NCBI RefSeq assembly: GCF_947179165.1
Contig: NC_077238.1
Span: forward strand, 37,623,793 to 37,687,792
Length of the DNA: 64,000 bases
Direction: 5' to 3'
Source of the DNA: Solanum dulcamara
Lineage: Eukaryota > Streptophyta > Magnoliopsida > Solanales > Solanaceae
Shown: one piece after another, positions 46,180-59,201 of the stretch
Layout: every line of letters begins with the position of its first letter
How positions within the stretch are numbered: the stretch's first letter is position 1
Notes under the pieces: model-generated
What the model was told of the DNA's origin: nothing
Database searches by the model: none
The model's input: the letters and a program-made list of their open reading frames with translations, nothing else
Program-made: the position numbers and the translations under genes

Positions 46180-48871
46180 TGTCATGACCCAACCCTGTAG
46201 ACCGTGAGTCATTTTCGAGTTAGACACCCATATGTACCCTTAGCCCAAATTAGCATATTAGAAGAATAGATAAATATAGAAATCAAATAAGGTCATTAGA
46301 TAGAGCACGAAAACAGACGCAGCACACGAAAGTCGATAAGGCCGTCATGGAACACAAAAGCCCAACACATATACAAAACACACAATACATATCTACAGAC
46401 CTCTACAGAACAATAGCATAATCATATGAAGAGATAGGGCCCCGTTGTACCCCTGACCAACAAGTACAAATATGCAACAAAAACTTTAATACCAAAATAG
46501 GACTACGGATAAGGGAGCACTATCAAATAGCAGAGTGGATACCCTAGGCAAGCGGATCGGCAAATTAAGCATCTATACCTGCGGGCATGTAACGCAGCCC
46601 CTAAGAAAGGGGGTCAGTACGAAAAATATACTGAATATGTAAAGCATGGACTGTAATAAATAAAGTCCTAACTAGAACAGAATGTGTAGAAAATAAGCAA
46701 AATACCCAGAATATCAAAATAATTATCACAAGCACAGCTAATGCATGCGTAAAAACATATGTCATATCCGGCCCCATTATGGGACTTGGTGAACAAAATA
46801 TGGTCGCCCTCTCGTCACCGGCGCCACAACATAAGATACTCTAGATTAGGGAATATCTCCATAACAGATCATATCATATCAGATGGCCATTTCATATCAT
46901 ATCATCAGACATCAGCATATGTGTACATCGCACAACATACACCACAACCTATGTATATGTCATACCTTCCCTCTAATGTAAGGGCATGACGACCAATGCA
47001 GAGAAGTACGCTTGATAATATACCTGGCCTGGGCTTAGTAAAAAAAGCATTGAGGCATCTGCGAGTGAAGTAGTGAGAAACTAAATGCAATATGAAAGGT
47101 AAAACATTTACAGAGACTCGATAGCATAACTCCGATGACAAATCATATAAGAGAAATTTAGCGATAATCATAGTGTATGTCTTTCAGATGTCACGATGGT
47201 CTATGTCAAAATGGTCTTTCTGAAATCATTCTCATATTTCAAAATATATTATAGGACTCAAGGAAATAATTAAAAGATCTGCCGTTTAGTAGTTGGAAGA
47301 GTAGCAAAGAGTTTCCTTTGAATTTTACTCAAAAATAAGTCAAATGGAATAATAAAGGAAAATTCGAGAATAGTGGACTCACCTCGGCCAAATGAGGTGA
47401 CGTATACAAATTATGTGTGGTAAGCTTCATGACGTTACTTATAAGAGTTTTAAGGTAGTCGGGTCCTATTTGTGTAAGTTCTAGATATTTAGATAATTTT
47501 TCCAACTATTCACAAATATTTAGTTCAATTCTACTAAATGAAAAGGAGGTAAATTTAGGCGTAGATTCCGAAGAGTAGAGTTATCCCTGAGGCTCGTATC
47601 CAAACCTATTACACTTAGGACATGCCAAGAGAAGGAAAGGTAAAGCTTTACATACCTTATTGGCCTTTTACGCTTGTCCAAATTCAAATCATGTTTTCTC
47701 CAAAATCTACAATTGGTCAATTTACCAAATATTAACTATAAGGCTTTAAGAATTCAATTCTAGTCAATACTTGTCTACAGAAATTCGGGCAGCATCTCCC
47801 ATATACATACAACATTCCCGAGATTTCAACTCATCCAAAATTTCAACAACCATACCAACAACAATACCAATAACATCAACAATCAATTCATTCATTCCAT
47901 ATCTCACCCGAAATCTCTATATATGCAACAAAACCATCACGATGCATTTTCTACTTTCAAATCTATAGTCAGTAACAATAATCCACACTCTAACAATTTC
48001 ATTTCTATAATATCATAAAATTATACTAAAATGACATAATTTTCTACAATCAATTTCCAACTTCAACCAAATTCATTCAACTCTCATTTCCAACATAAAG
48101 TCCATAATAACCACAACTAGAATACTACATAAAATTAATTCATCTTGCCTATATAACCATACCTATACACGACCATATACACATATGCACACCCACCATG
48201 CAAACTTCCATATTTTCATAAATTCTACCCATCTCTACCATACTACAACATAAACAAACCTTCATAACATAATAAAAAGGGATTAATTCTTACATTTTCC
48301 TCCTAACTTCTTCACTTGACCAAGGTGTTAAATCGATGAAATAAGCGTCCTATCTTCTAAAATAACTTCACCACACTATAAAGGACCCTTGAATTAGTAG
48401 AAATACTAGAAAAAAATAATTTTTGAAACAAAATTTCAAGGGATAAAAATCCCTAGCTATGGCCGAATTTTCTCTCTTTTTTTTTCCTTCTTTCTTTTGT
48501 TCTTCTCCTTTCTCAACTTTTCTTGAAAGTTCCATGGAATTGATGACTAAGTGGCCCTTTTATTCATTTAGAAGAAGGATAAATTACATGGGCTTGGGTC
48601 CTTTTTATGGACCATGGCATGGTTGGGCCTCTCTTGTTCTCTTTTTTTTCCAAGCCCAATCACTTAGTCCATATATTTCTTTTTTGTAAATCATGAAACA
48701 AACTAAAAAAAAAATTTTAATTCCAATTTTTTCCTTAGCCTTTTCCAATATTTCCACATTCAAAATTTTCATAACCAACTTATGTATCAACCAAGATCTA
48801 AACATAGCATTGTCCTTAACTTATTACAATTATCCCAAAATATCCAAATGCACAAAATACGGGTTATAGCA
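46180..48871 (-). mobile_element. Family-T array, LTR a (3' end of the array on the minus strand)
   Basis: The left end is TGTCATGACCCAACC (46180) and the right end CGGGTTATAGCA (48871). Length is 2692 bp. It is preceded by TAAGC (46175-46179), the left copy of the array's target duplication. On the minus strand the adjoining 48872-48885 reads AAAGGGGGGAAAGA, a polypurine tract, so this is a genuine 3' LTR. It contains one unit of the CACCAAGTCCCAT-type repeat (about 46757-46795, reverse). Confidence 0.85.
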
Positions 48872-48885
48872 TCTTTCCCCCCTTT
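48872..48885 (-). other. Polypurine tract, first internal region of the array
   Basis: Minus strand AAAGGGGGGAAAGA directly next to LTR a. The equivalent tract next to LTR b is at about 54032-54045. Confidence 0.8.
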
Positions 48886-49020
48886 AGAACATTCATCCTC
48901 GAATGTTAAATAAAACCTTCTATAAAATATTACACAAACTATAGGGAAAATTCATTTCTATTATAATAACACATACTTTCATCAACTTAGGAGTTTCTGA
49001 AGTTGGAATTACCTGTAGTC

Positions 49021-51140
49021 ATAAGGAATAGGTACAGATACTTGTGTTTCATTTCCTCTTCAGCTTCCCAGGTCATTTCTTCGCGATTCTCATTTCACCA
49101 TAACACCTTGATGGAAACTACGTCCTTCGTCTGCAATATATCTTCTAGCATTTAGCTAGTCAACTAGTCTATTTATCGGTGTGAGGGTACAATGGTGTAC
49201 GAAGACCTATATGTCCTCTCAATATCTTCGTGGGCTGATCTTTCGTAGTTAGTTGTAACTCGGACTCCTTTGTCTAATACAATAGCTATGGAAACTTTGT
49301 AAAGTCTCACTCTCTCTTATTGTGTTCACTCTTTTTTGTATGCACCTATCCATTAGGGTCTCTGCTAATAGTTCTCTAGGAACTAGAAATGAATTACCTT
49401 CCATTGGCTGTCAACATTAGCATAACAAGAAGATAGTCAATCTATACCATAATCACATCAAATTGAGTCATATCCAACTCTATTACATCTACCTTAGTGC
49501 AACAATCACATATAATTACCGACTAATTTTGCTATAATAGAATCCCCTACCGGAGTAGCTACCTCAAATGGTTCTATCGGTTTAAGTTTTATCGTAATAT
49601 TATCAGCAATCAATGGAGAAATATATGATAATATAAAGACTAGATCTATCAATGTATATATTATCTGGGAAAAGATCAACAATGTACCTATAATCATATA
49701 TGGATATGCCTCTTGATCCTGTCAGGTGGCCAAAGCATAAGTGAGGTTCGAAGGACTGCTGGAACTAGAGATCCTGCTACGGCATCTATCGTGGCCTGTT
49801 GGTATAGACACACCCTGCCCCGTGTGGAGCATAGCAATCGAAGAAGATGATGACCCAGCTGCTGATCTGGTAGGCCAAGTTGTACCACCCAAATTACCCT
49901 TATATGGGCAATCTCTCACCGCATGGACTTGATAACCATAACAAAAACAAGCCCCTATAGCATGGTAGCACTCTCTCGGATGGTACCTGCCATAATAAGA
50001 ACACTGAGGCCCGGGTGGCCTCATCTGACCAGAGCCTCTGTATGGATGCGAACTGGAAGCCCTAGAGCTCAGACCTTCTCTCGAATATCCTGTACCACCT
50101 ATTTTCTGGCCTAAGGACTGTGGAGGCATACTCTATGCTAGCTGGTTGGACTGTCTGCAATCGTGCAGCTGGAATGGTCTTCTCTGGAACTCTCTAGAAT
50201 ACCCATTTGATATGGCCCTCTTGGGCTGATTCCTACCAAAATCTTAGTTGGGCTGGTGTCCTCTATGTTTGTCCTCCATGACCTGAGTATATACATGTAT
50301 AAGGGCGATGTCCATCCCTGGCTAGGCAGCTATCGCCAAATAATAATCAACCAGATACCAATCTAGGTCCATCACATATCGGTGCATCTTGTCATTTATA
50401 TCAGCTACCAAAGCAGATGCATATTGGGCCAATGAGTCGAACTCCAAACTATACTCACGAACATTATGGCCTTGTTGCATCAAGAGCAAAAATCTGTCCG
50501 TCCTGGCTCTCCGTATATCAGGAGGCAGGAAATTACTGAGAAAAGCCTTTGTAAACTCGTCCCATACCGCTGGAGGAGCGACTTTGCCCCTGGACAACTC
50601 CCAGGACTCATACTAGTTAGCATCTACCTCATGCAGTCTATATGAGGCAAACTCAATCGACTCCATTGTAGAAGCCTTAATCAGATGTAATGTACGCTGC
50701 ATCTCTTTTATAAACTCCTAGGGATCCTCCTCGGGCTTTGTACTGAAGAACTCTGGGGATTACAGGTCAAAAACTCACGATCCCTCGAACTATCTGATCT
50801 GTGTACCTGACCTCCGCCTGAACTGCATCTGTGCTCCTAGCCTACCACCAATCTGGCCAATAGCTAGACTACATTCCATATAGCCCTATCCTCCGCTCCT
50901 GGCTTTAGAGCTAGAGGCTCGGGTGTTGGGGCTCTAAAAACTGATGGTGAAGTCTCCCTCTGATCAGTAGTAGAGGTTTCCCTAATCCCCTCTGATACTA
51001 GCGACATCATAGAGTTGTCTATCGGGGGCACAGTCTCCAGCTTAGGCTGAGATCGGGCCCTAGTAACTCTGTGGGCCTGACTAGCCTCAGGGCGCTGCTG
51101 ATTTGCCCATTTGGGCAGCCGTTGCTTTATTTGGAGGCAT
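49021..51140 (-). pseudogene. Family-T Gag with truncated protease joined to a Pol tail (internal region 1)
   Basis: Reading leftwards from ATG at 51140, the frame starts MPPNKATAAQ. The Gag core is at 50597-50322 (SRGKVAPPAVWDEFTKAFL and NVREYSLEFDSLA). A damaged zinc knuckle follows (CFCYGYQVHAVRDC, about 49970; the second Cys position is Tyr). Then comes part of a protease (ALIDL-type site at about 49650, TPVGDSIIA at 49560, ELDMTQFDVIM at about 49460). Sequence then jumps to the extreme C-terminus of Pol (KDVVSIKVLW, EEMTWEAEEEMKHKY; 49021-49140). RT, RNase H and integrase are absent. Stops are frequent. Confidence 0.75.
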
Positions 51141-51350
51141 CACTAGAAATATAAAAAATTGTTTTATTAGGGAGGAATCATCTTGATAATACAGCTCTAT
51201 CGCACGATCTAAGACAAGAAGAAAAGGTAACATCCTAAATATCCTATAACATCCTATTTATAGATATGGTGCACAACACATCGATAAACAAGACTCTACT
51301 AGACACGGATTATAGACATTCTGAGGACCAAACTGCTTTGATATCACTTT

Positions 51351-54031
51351 TATCATAACCCATCCCCATAGGATGGGACTCGTGCTCGAGTTGGACACCC
51401 ATACGTACCCTTAGCCTAAATTAACATATTAGAAGAATAGATAAAGATAGAAATCAAATAAGGTCATTATATAGCGCACAAAAATAGATGCAGCACACGA
51501 AAACCGATAAGGCCATCACGGAACATAAATGCCCAACACATATACAAAACCCACAATACATATCTACAGACCTCTAGAAAATAATAGCATAATCATATGA
51601 TGGAATAGGGCCCCATCATACCCGTGACTAACGTGTACAAATATGCAATAAAAAAGTTAGTACCAAAATAGGACTCTGGAAAAGAGAGCAGTGTCAAACA
51701 GCAAAGTGGATGTCCTAGGCAAATGGATCAGCAAATTAAGCATCTGTACCTGCGGGCATGTAACGCAGCCCGCGAGGAATGGAGGTCAGTATGAAAAAAT
51801 GTACTAAATATATAAAGCATGGACTATAATAAATAAAGTCCTAACTAAAACAAAATGTGCAGAAAATAAACAAAATACTAGAATGTCAAAATAATTATCA
51901 CAAACACAGCTAATGCATACGGAAAAACATATGTCGTATCCGGCCTCATTATGGGATTTGGTGAACAAAACGTGGTTGCCCTCCCATCACCGGTGCCACA
52001 GCACAAGATACTCCAGATTAGGGAATATCTCCATAACAGATCATATCATATCAGATGGCCATGTCATATCATATCATCAAACATCAGCATATGTGCATAT
52101 GGCACAACATACACCATAACCTATGTATATGTCATACCTTCCCCCTCATGTAGGGACACGATGAATAATACAAAGAAGTACGCTTGATAATATATCCTGG
52201 CCCGGGATCAGTAAAAAAAGTATTGAGGCATCCGTGAGTGAAGTAGTGAGAAACTAAATGCAATATAAAATGTAAAACATTTACAGAGACTCGATAGCAT
52301 AACTTCGATGATAAATCATATAAGAGAAATTGAGCGGTAATAATAGTGTATGTTTTTCAGATGTAACGATGGTCTATGTCAAAATGGTCTTTCTAAAATC
52401 GTTCTCATATTTCAAAATATATTATGGGACTCAAGGAAATAATTAAAACATCTGTCGTTTAGTAGTTGGAAGAGTAGCAAAGAGTTTCCTTTGAATTTTA
52501 CTCAAAAATAAGTCAAATGGAACAATAAAGGAAAATTTGGGAATAGTGGACTCACATCGGCCAAATGAGGTGACGTACACAAATTACGTGTGGTAAGCTT
52601 CATAACATTACTTATAAGAGTTTTAAGATAGTCGTGTCCTATTTGTGCAAGTTCTAGATATTTAGATAATTTTTCCAACTATTCACAAATATTTAGTTCA
52701 ATTCTACTGAATGAAAAAAAGGCAAATTTAGTCATAGATTTGGAAGAGTAAAGTCATCTCCGAGGCTCGTATCCAAACATATTACACTTAGGACATGCCA
52801 AGAGAAGGAAATGTAAAGCTTTACATACCTTATTGGCCTTTTATGCTTGTCCAAATTCAAATCATGTTTCCTCCAAAATCTACAATTGGTCACATTTACC
52901 AAATATTAACTATAAGGCTTTAAGAATTCAATTCTAGCCAATACTTGTCTATAGAAATTTGTTCAGCATCTTCCCTATACATACAACATCCCCGAGATTT
53001 CAACTCGTCCAAAATATCAACAATCATACCAACAACAATACCAATAACATCAACAATCAATTCACCCATTCCATATCTCACCCGAAATCTCTATAAATAC
53101 AACAAAACCATCACGATGCATTTTCTACTTTCAAATCCATAGTCAGCAACAACAATCCACACTCTAACAATTTCATTTCCATAATACCAAAAAATCATAC
53201 TAAAATGACATAATTTCCTACAATCAATTTCCAACTTCAACCAAATTCATTCAACTCCCATTTCCAACATAAAGTCCATAATAACCACAACTAGAATACT
53301 ACATAAAATTAATTCATCTCTCCTATATAACCATACCTATACATGGCCATATACACATATGCACACCCACCATATAAACTTCCATATTTCCATAAATTCT
53401 ACCCATCTCTACATACTATAACATAAACAAGCCTTCATAAAATAATAAAAAGGTATTAATTCTTACATTTTCCTCCTAACTTCTTCACTTGACCAAGGTG
53501 TTAAATCGATGAAACAAACGTCCTATCTTCCAAAATAACTTCACCGCGTTATAGAGGACCCTTGAATTAGAAGAAAATAATTTTTAGAACAAGATTTCAA
53601 GGGATAAAAGTCCCTAGCTATGGCCGAATTTTCTCTCTTTTTTTTCCTTCTTTCTTTTGTTCTTCTCCTTTCTCAACTTTTCTTGAAAGTTCCATGGAAT
53701 TGATGACTAAGTGGCCCTTTTATTCATTTACCACATGGATAAATTAAATGGGCTTGGATCCTTTTTATGGACCATGGCATGGTTAGGCCTCTCTTGTTCT
53801 CTTTTCTTTCCAAGCCCATTCACTTAGTCCATATATTTCTTTTTTATAATTCCTGGAACTAACTAAAAACATTTTTGAAATTCCAATTTTTCCCTTAGCC
53901 TTTTCCAATATTTCCACATCCAAAATTTTCATAACCAACTTATATATCAACCAAGATCAAAATATAGCATTGTCCTTAACTTATTACAATTATCCCAAAA
54001 TGTCCAAATGCACAAAATACGGGTTATAACA
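51351..54031 (-). mobile_element. Family-T array, LTR b (shared middle LTR)
   Basis: The left end TATCATAACCCATCC is a decayed TGTCATGACCC. The right end is CGGGTTATAACA at 54031. Length is 2681 bp. It serves as 5' LTR to internal region 1 (primer-site remnant on its left) and as 3' LTR to internal region 2 (polypurine tract on its right). It has no target duplication of its own. Confidence 0.85.
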
Positions 54032-56504
54032 TCCTTCCCCCCTTTAGAACATTCGTCCTCGAATGTTAAATAAAACCTTTTTCAAAATCTTACACAGACT
54101 ATAGGGAAAATTCCTTTCTATTGCAATAACACAAACTTTCATTAACTTAAGAGTTTCAGAAGTTGGAATTACCTGTAGATGTAAGGAATAGGTACAGATA
54201 CTTGTGATTCATTTCCTCTTCAGCTTCCTAGGTCATTTCTTCATGATTCTCATTTCGCCACAACACCTTGACGGAAGCTACGTCCTTCGTCTGCAACATA
54301 TCTTCTAGCATTTAGCTAGTCAACTTAGTCTGTTCATCGATCTGAGGGTATAATGGTGTACGAAAACCTATATGTCTTCCCAATCTCTTCGTGGGCTGAT
54401 CTTTCGTAGTTAGTTATAACTCGGACTCCTTCGTCTTATCTAATAGCAATGGAAACTCCATAAAGTCTCAGTCTCTCTTATTGTGTTCACCCCTTTTTGT
54501 ATGCACCCATCCATTAGGGTCTCTACTAATGGTTCTCCGGAAACTGGAAATGAACTACCTTCCATTGGCAGTCAACATTAGCATAACAGGATGATAGTCA
54601 ATCCATGCCCATAATCACATCAAATTGAGTCATATCCAACTCTATTACGTCTTCCTTAGTTCAACGATCACATATAATTATCGACCAATTTTCATATACC
54701 TGCTTTGCTATAATAGAATCTCCTACCGGAGTAGCTACCTCGAACAATTCTATTTCTTTGGGTTTTATCCCAATATTATCAGCAATCAATGAAGAAATAT
54801 ATAATAATATAAACACTAGATCTATCACTTCAAGACTTTTTAAAGATCAACAATGTACCTATAATTATGTCTAGATACGCCTCATAATCTTGCCGGCTGG
54901 CCAAAGCATAAGTGCGGTTCAAAGGACCGCTGGAACTAGAGATCTTGCCATGGCCTCTACTGTGGCCTGTTGGTATAGATGCACCCTGCCCCATATGGAG
55001 TATAGCTAGCAAAGAAGATGATGACCCAGCAGCTGATCTAGTAGGCCAAGCTGTACCACTCAAATTACCCTTATAGGGGCAATCTCTCACTGCATGGCCT
55101 TGATAGCCATAAGAAAAACAATCCCCTGTAGCACGATAGCACTCTCTCGGATGGTATCTGCCATAATAAGAACACTGAGGACCGGGTGGCCTCATTTGAC
55201 CAGAGCTTCTGTATGAATAGGAAGCCTTGGAGCTCGGACTTACTCCCGAATATCCTATACCACCTGTTCTCCTCCCTGAGGACTATGGAGGCATACTCTG
55301 TGCTAGCTGGTTAGTCTATCTACAATCCTACAGTTGGAATGGTCTACTCCAGAACTCTCCATAATACCCATCTAATATGGCCCTCTTAGGCTGACTCCTA
55401 CAAAAATCTTGGTCGGGCTGGTGTCTTCTATGTTTGTCCTTCATGCCTTGAGCATGTGCCTGTAATGGGCAATGTTCATCCCTAGTTGGGTAGCCATCAC
55501 CAAACAACAATCAACTAGATATCGATCTAGGCCCATCACATATCGGTGCATCTTGTCATTTATATAAGCTACCAAAGCAGATGCATATCAGGCCAATAGG
55601 TTGAACTCCAAACTATACTTGCGAACACTGTGGCCTTGCTGCCTCAATAGTAAAAATTTGTCTGTCCTAGCTTTCCGCATCTTATGAGGTAGGAAATGAC
55701 TGACAAAAGCCTTCGTAAACTCGTCCCATACCACTGGAGGAGCGACTTTGCCCCTGGATAACTCCAAGGACTCATACCAGTTAGCAGCTACCTCATGCAG
55801 TCTATATGAGGCCAACTCAACCGACTCCATCGCAGAAGCCTTAATCAGACGTAATGTATGTTGCATCTCCCTAATAAACACCTGGGGATCCTCCTCAGCC
55901 TTTGTCCCAAAGAACTCTAGGGGATTATAGGTTAGAAACTCACAAACCCTCGAACTATCTGACCTGTGTACCTGATCTCCGCCTAAACCGCATTTATGCT
56001 CCTAGCCTGCCACCAATCTGGTCAATAGTTGGACCGCATTCGGTATAGCCCTATCCTCTACTCCTGGATTTGGAGCTAAAGTCTCTAAAAACTAACGGTG
56101 AAGCCACCCTCTGATCTATACTTGAGGTTTCCCTAATCCCCTCTGATATTGGTGGCATTGAAGAGCTAGTTGTCGGGGGCACAGTCCCCAGCTCAAGTTG
56201 AGATTAGGCCCTAGTAACTATGTGGGCCTGACTAGACTCACCGGGTGCTACTGATTTGCCCTTCTGGGCAGTCGTTGCTTTCTTCAGAGGCATCTCTAGA
56301 AATATAAAAAATTGTTTTTGTTAGGGAGAAATCATCTTGATAATAAAGCTCTATCGCACAATCTAAGACAAGAAGAAAAGGTAAAATTCTAATTATCCTA
56401 TAGCCTCCTATTTATAGATGTGGTGCATAACACACCGATAAATAAGACTCTACTAGACATGATTTATAGACATTCCAAGGACCGAACCTCTCTAATAGCA
56501 TTTT
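54032..56504 (-). mobile_element. Family-T array, internal region 2
   Basis: 2473 bp, collinear with internal region 1 throughout, including the same deletion of RT, RNase H and integrase. A badly decayed primer site lies next to LTR c (minus strand ATGCTATTAGAGAGG, about 56486-56500). Confidence 0.85.
54180..56293 (-). pseudogene. Family-T Gag with truncated protease joined to a Pol tail (internal region 2)
   Basis: This is the homologue of 49021-51140. The minus-strand start is at 56293, with the Gag core at 55881-55588 (SRGKVAPPVVWDEFTKAFV and KYSLEFNLLA). The linker and zinc-knuckle stretch is at 55195-54950 (CFSYGYQGHAVRDCP), where the second Cys of CX2C is again Tyr but Gly-His and the final Cys remain. 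A protease trace lies at about 54560-54760, and the Pol tail at about 54180-54300. It differs from copy 1 by scattered substitutions and a different short stretch near 54830-54845, with several stops. Confidence 0.75.
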
Positions 56505-59201
56505 TGTCATGACGCAACTCCTTAGGCCGTGACTCGTGCCCGATTTGGACACACATATGTACCCTTAGCCTAAATTAGCATATTAACAGAATAGATAAAT
56601 ATAGAAATCAATAAGGTCATTATATAGTGCACAAAAACAGATGCAACACACGAAAGCCGATAAGGCCATCACGGAACACAAAAGTCCAACACATATACAA
56701 AACCCATAATACATATCTACAGACCTCTACAGAATGATAGCATAATAATATGATAGGACAGGGCCCCATCAAACCCCTGACCAACATGTACAAATATGCA
56801 ATAGAAAAGTTAGTACCAAAATAGGACTCCTGATTAGGGAGCACTGTCAAACAGCAAAGTGGATGTCCTAGGCAAACAGATCGACAAATCGAGCATTTGT
56901 ATCTACGGGCATGTAACGCAGCCCCCGAGGAATGGGGGTTAGTATGGAAAATGTACTAAATATGTAAAGCATGGATTGTAATAAATAAAGTCCTAACTAG
57001 AACAGAATATGCAGAAAATGAGCGAAATACCAAGAATGTCAAAATGTTTATCACAAACACAGATAATGCATGCAGAAAAACATATGTCATATTCGGCCCC
57101 ATTATGGGACTTGATGAATAAAATATGGTCACCCTCCCGTCACTGATGCCACAGCACAAGATACTCCAGATTAGGGAATATCTCTATAACAGATCATATC
57201 ATATCAGATGGCCATGTCATATCATATCATATTATCTGACATCAGCATATGTGTACATGGAACAACATACACCACAACATATGTACATGTCATATCTTCC
57301 CCCTCATGTCGGGGCACGGTGAATAATGTAGAGAAGTACGCTTTATAACATATCCTGGCTCGGACTCAGTAAAAAAAGCATTGAGGCATCCACGAGTGGA
57401 GTAGTGAAAAACTAAATACAATATGAAATATAAAACATTTACAGAGACTCGATAGCATAACTCCGATGAGAAATCATATAAGAGAAATTTAGAAGTATTC
57501 ATAGTGTATGTCTTTCAGATATCACGATGGTCTATGTCAAAATGGTCTTTCTGAAATCGTTCTCATATTTCAAAATATATTATGGGACTCAAGGAAATAA
57601 TTAAAACATCTATCGTTTAGTAGTTGGAAGAGTAGCAAAAAGTTTCCTTTGAATTTTACTCAAAAATAAGTCAAATGGAACAATAAAGGAAAATTCAGGA
57701 ATAGTGGACCCACCTCATCTAAATGAGGTAACATACACAAATTACATGTTGTAAGCTTCATGACTTTACTTATAACAGTTTTAAGGTAGTCGGGTCCTAT
57801 TTGTGCAAGTTCTAGATATTTAGACAATTTTTCCAACTATTCATAAATATTTAGTTCAATTCTACTGAATAAAAAAGAGGCAAATTTAGGCGTAGATTCC
57901 AAAGAGTAAAGTCATCCCCGAGGCTCGTATCCAAACCTAATACACTTAGGCCATATCAAGAGAAGGAAAGGTAAAGCTTTACATACCTTATTGGCCTTTT
58001 ACGCTTGTCCAAATTCAAATCATGTTTCCTCTTAAAACTATAATTGGTCACATTTACCAAATATGAACTATAAGGCTTTAAGAATTCAATTCTAGCCAAT
58101 ACTTGTCTACAGAAATTTGGGTAGCATCTCCCCTATACATACAACATCCCCGAGATTTCAACTCATCCAAAATGTCAACAACCATACCAACAACAATACA
58201 GATAACATCAACAATCAATTCACCCATTCCATATCTCATCCGAAATCTCTATATATGTAATAAAACCATCACGACATATTTTCTACTTTCAAATCCATAG
58301 TAAGCAACAACAATCCACACTCTAACAATTTGATTTCTATAATATCATAAAATTATACTAAAATGATATAATTTCCTACAATTAATTTTCTACTTCAACC
58401 AAATTCATTCAACTCCCATTTCCAACATAAAGTCCATAATAACCACAACTAGAATACTACATAAAATTAATTCATCTTGCCTATATAACCATACCTATAC
58501 ATGGCCATATACATATATGCACACCCACCATGCAAACTTCCATATTTCCATAAATTCTACTCATCTCTACATACTACAATATAAATAAGTCTTAATAACA
58601 TAATAAAAAGGGATTAATTCTTACATTTTCCTCTTAACTTCTTTACTTGACCAAGGTGTTAAATCGATGAAACAAGCGTCCTATCTTCCGAAATAGCTTC
58701 ACCACGTTATAGAGAAACCTTGAATTAGTGGAAATACTAGAAGAAAATAATTTTTGGAACAAGATTTTAAGGGATAAAAATCCCTAGCTATGGCCAAATT
58801 TTCTCTCTTTTTGTTTCCTTCTTTCTTTTGTTCTTCTCCTTTCTCAACTTTTCTTGAAAGTTCCATGGAATTGATGACTAAGTGGCCCTTTTATTCATTT
58901 AACACGTGGATAAATTACATGGACTTGAGTCCTTTTTATAGACCATGGCATGGTTGGGCCTCTCTTGTTCTCTTTTTTTTTCCAAGCCCAATCACTTAGT
59001 CCAAATATTTGTTTTTGTAATTCATGAAACTAACTAATTTGTTTTTAAAATTCCAATTTTTCCCTTAGACTTTTCCAATATTTCCACATTCAAAATTTCC
59101 ATAACCAACTTATGTATCAACCAAGATCAAAATATAGCATTGTCCTTAACTTATTACAATTATCCCAAAATGTCCAAATGCGTAAAATGCGGGTTATAAC
59201 A
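56505..59201 (-). mobile_element. Family-T array, LTR c (5' end of the array on the minus strand)
   Basis: The left end is TGTCATGACGCAACTCC (56505) and the right end CGGGTTATAACA (59201). Length is 2697 bp. It is followed by TAAGC (59202-59206), the right copy of the target duplication and identical to 46175-46179. All three LTRs are nearly equal in length and align throughout by eye. Confidence 0.85.

Larger units (their letters stand above)
48872..51350 (-). mobile_element. Family-T array, internal region 1
   Basis: A 2479-bp interior between LTR a and LTR b on the minus strand. It holds the gag-Δpro-pol tail described separately. A weak primer-binding site is seen next to LTR b (minus strand GTGATATCAAAGCAG, about 51333-51347), a decayed TGGTATCAGAGC. 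Confidence 0.85.

Noticed and set aside
48459..48689. + strand frame starting MAEFSLFFFPSF, with relatives near 53621 and 58790
   Set aside because: It is antisense to the purine-rich U3 of family-T LTRs, is frameshifted in the middle copy, and has no recognisable domain.
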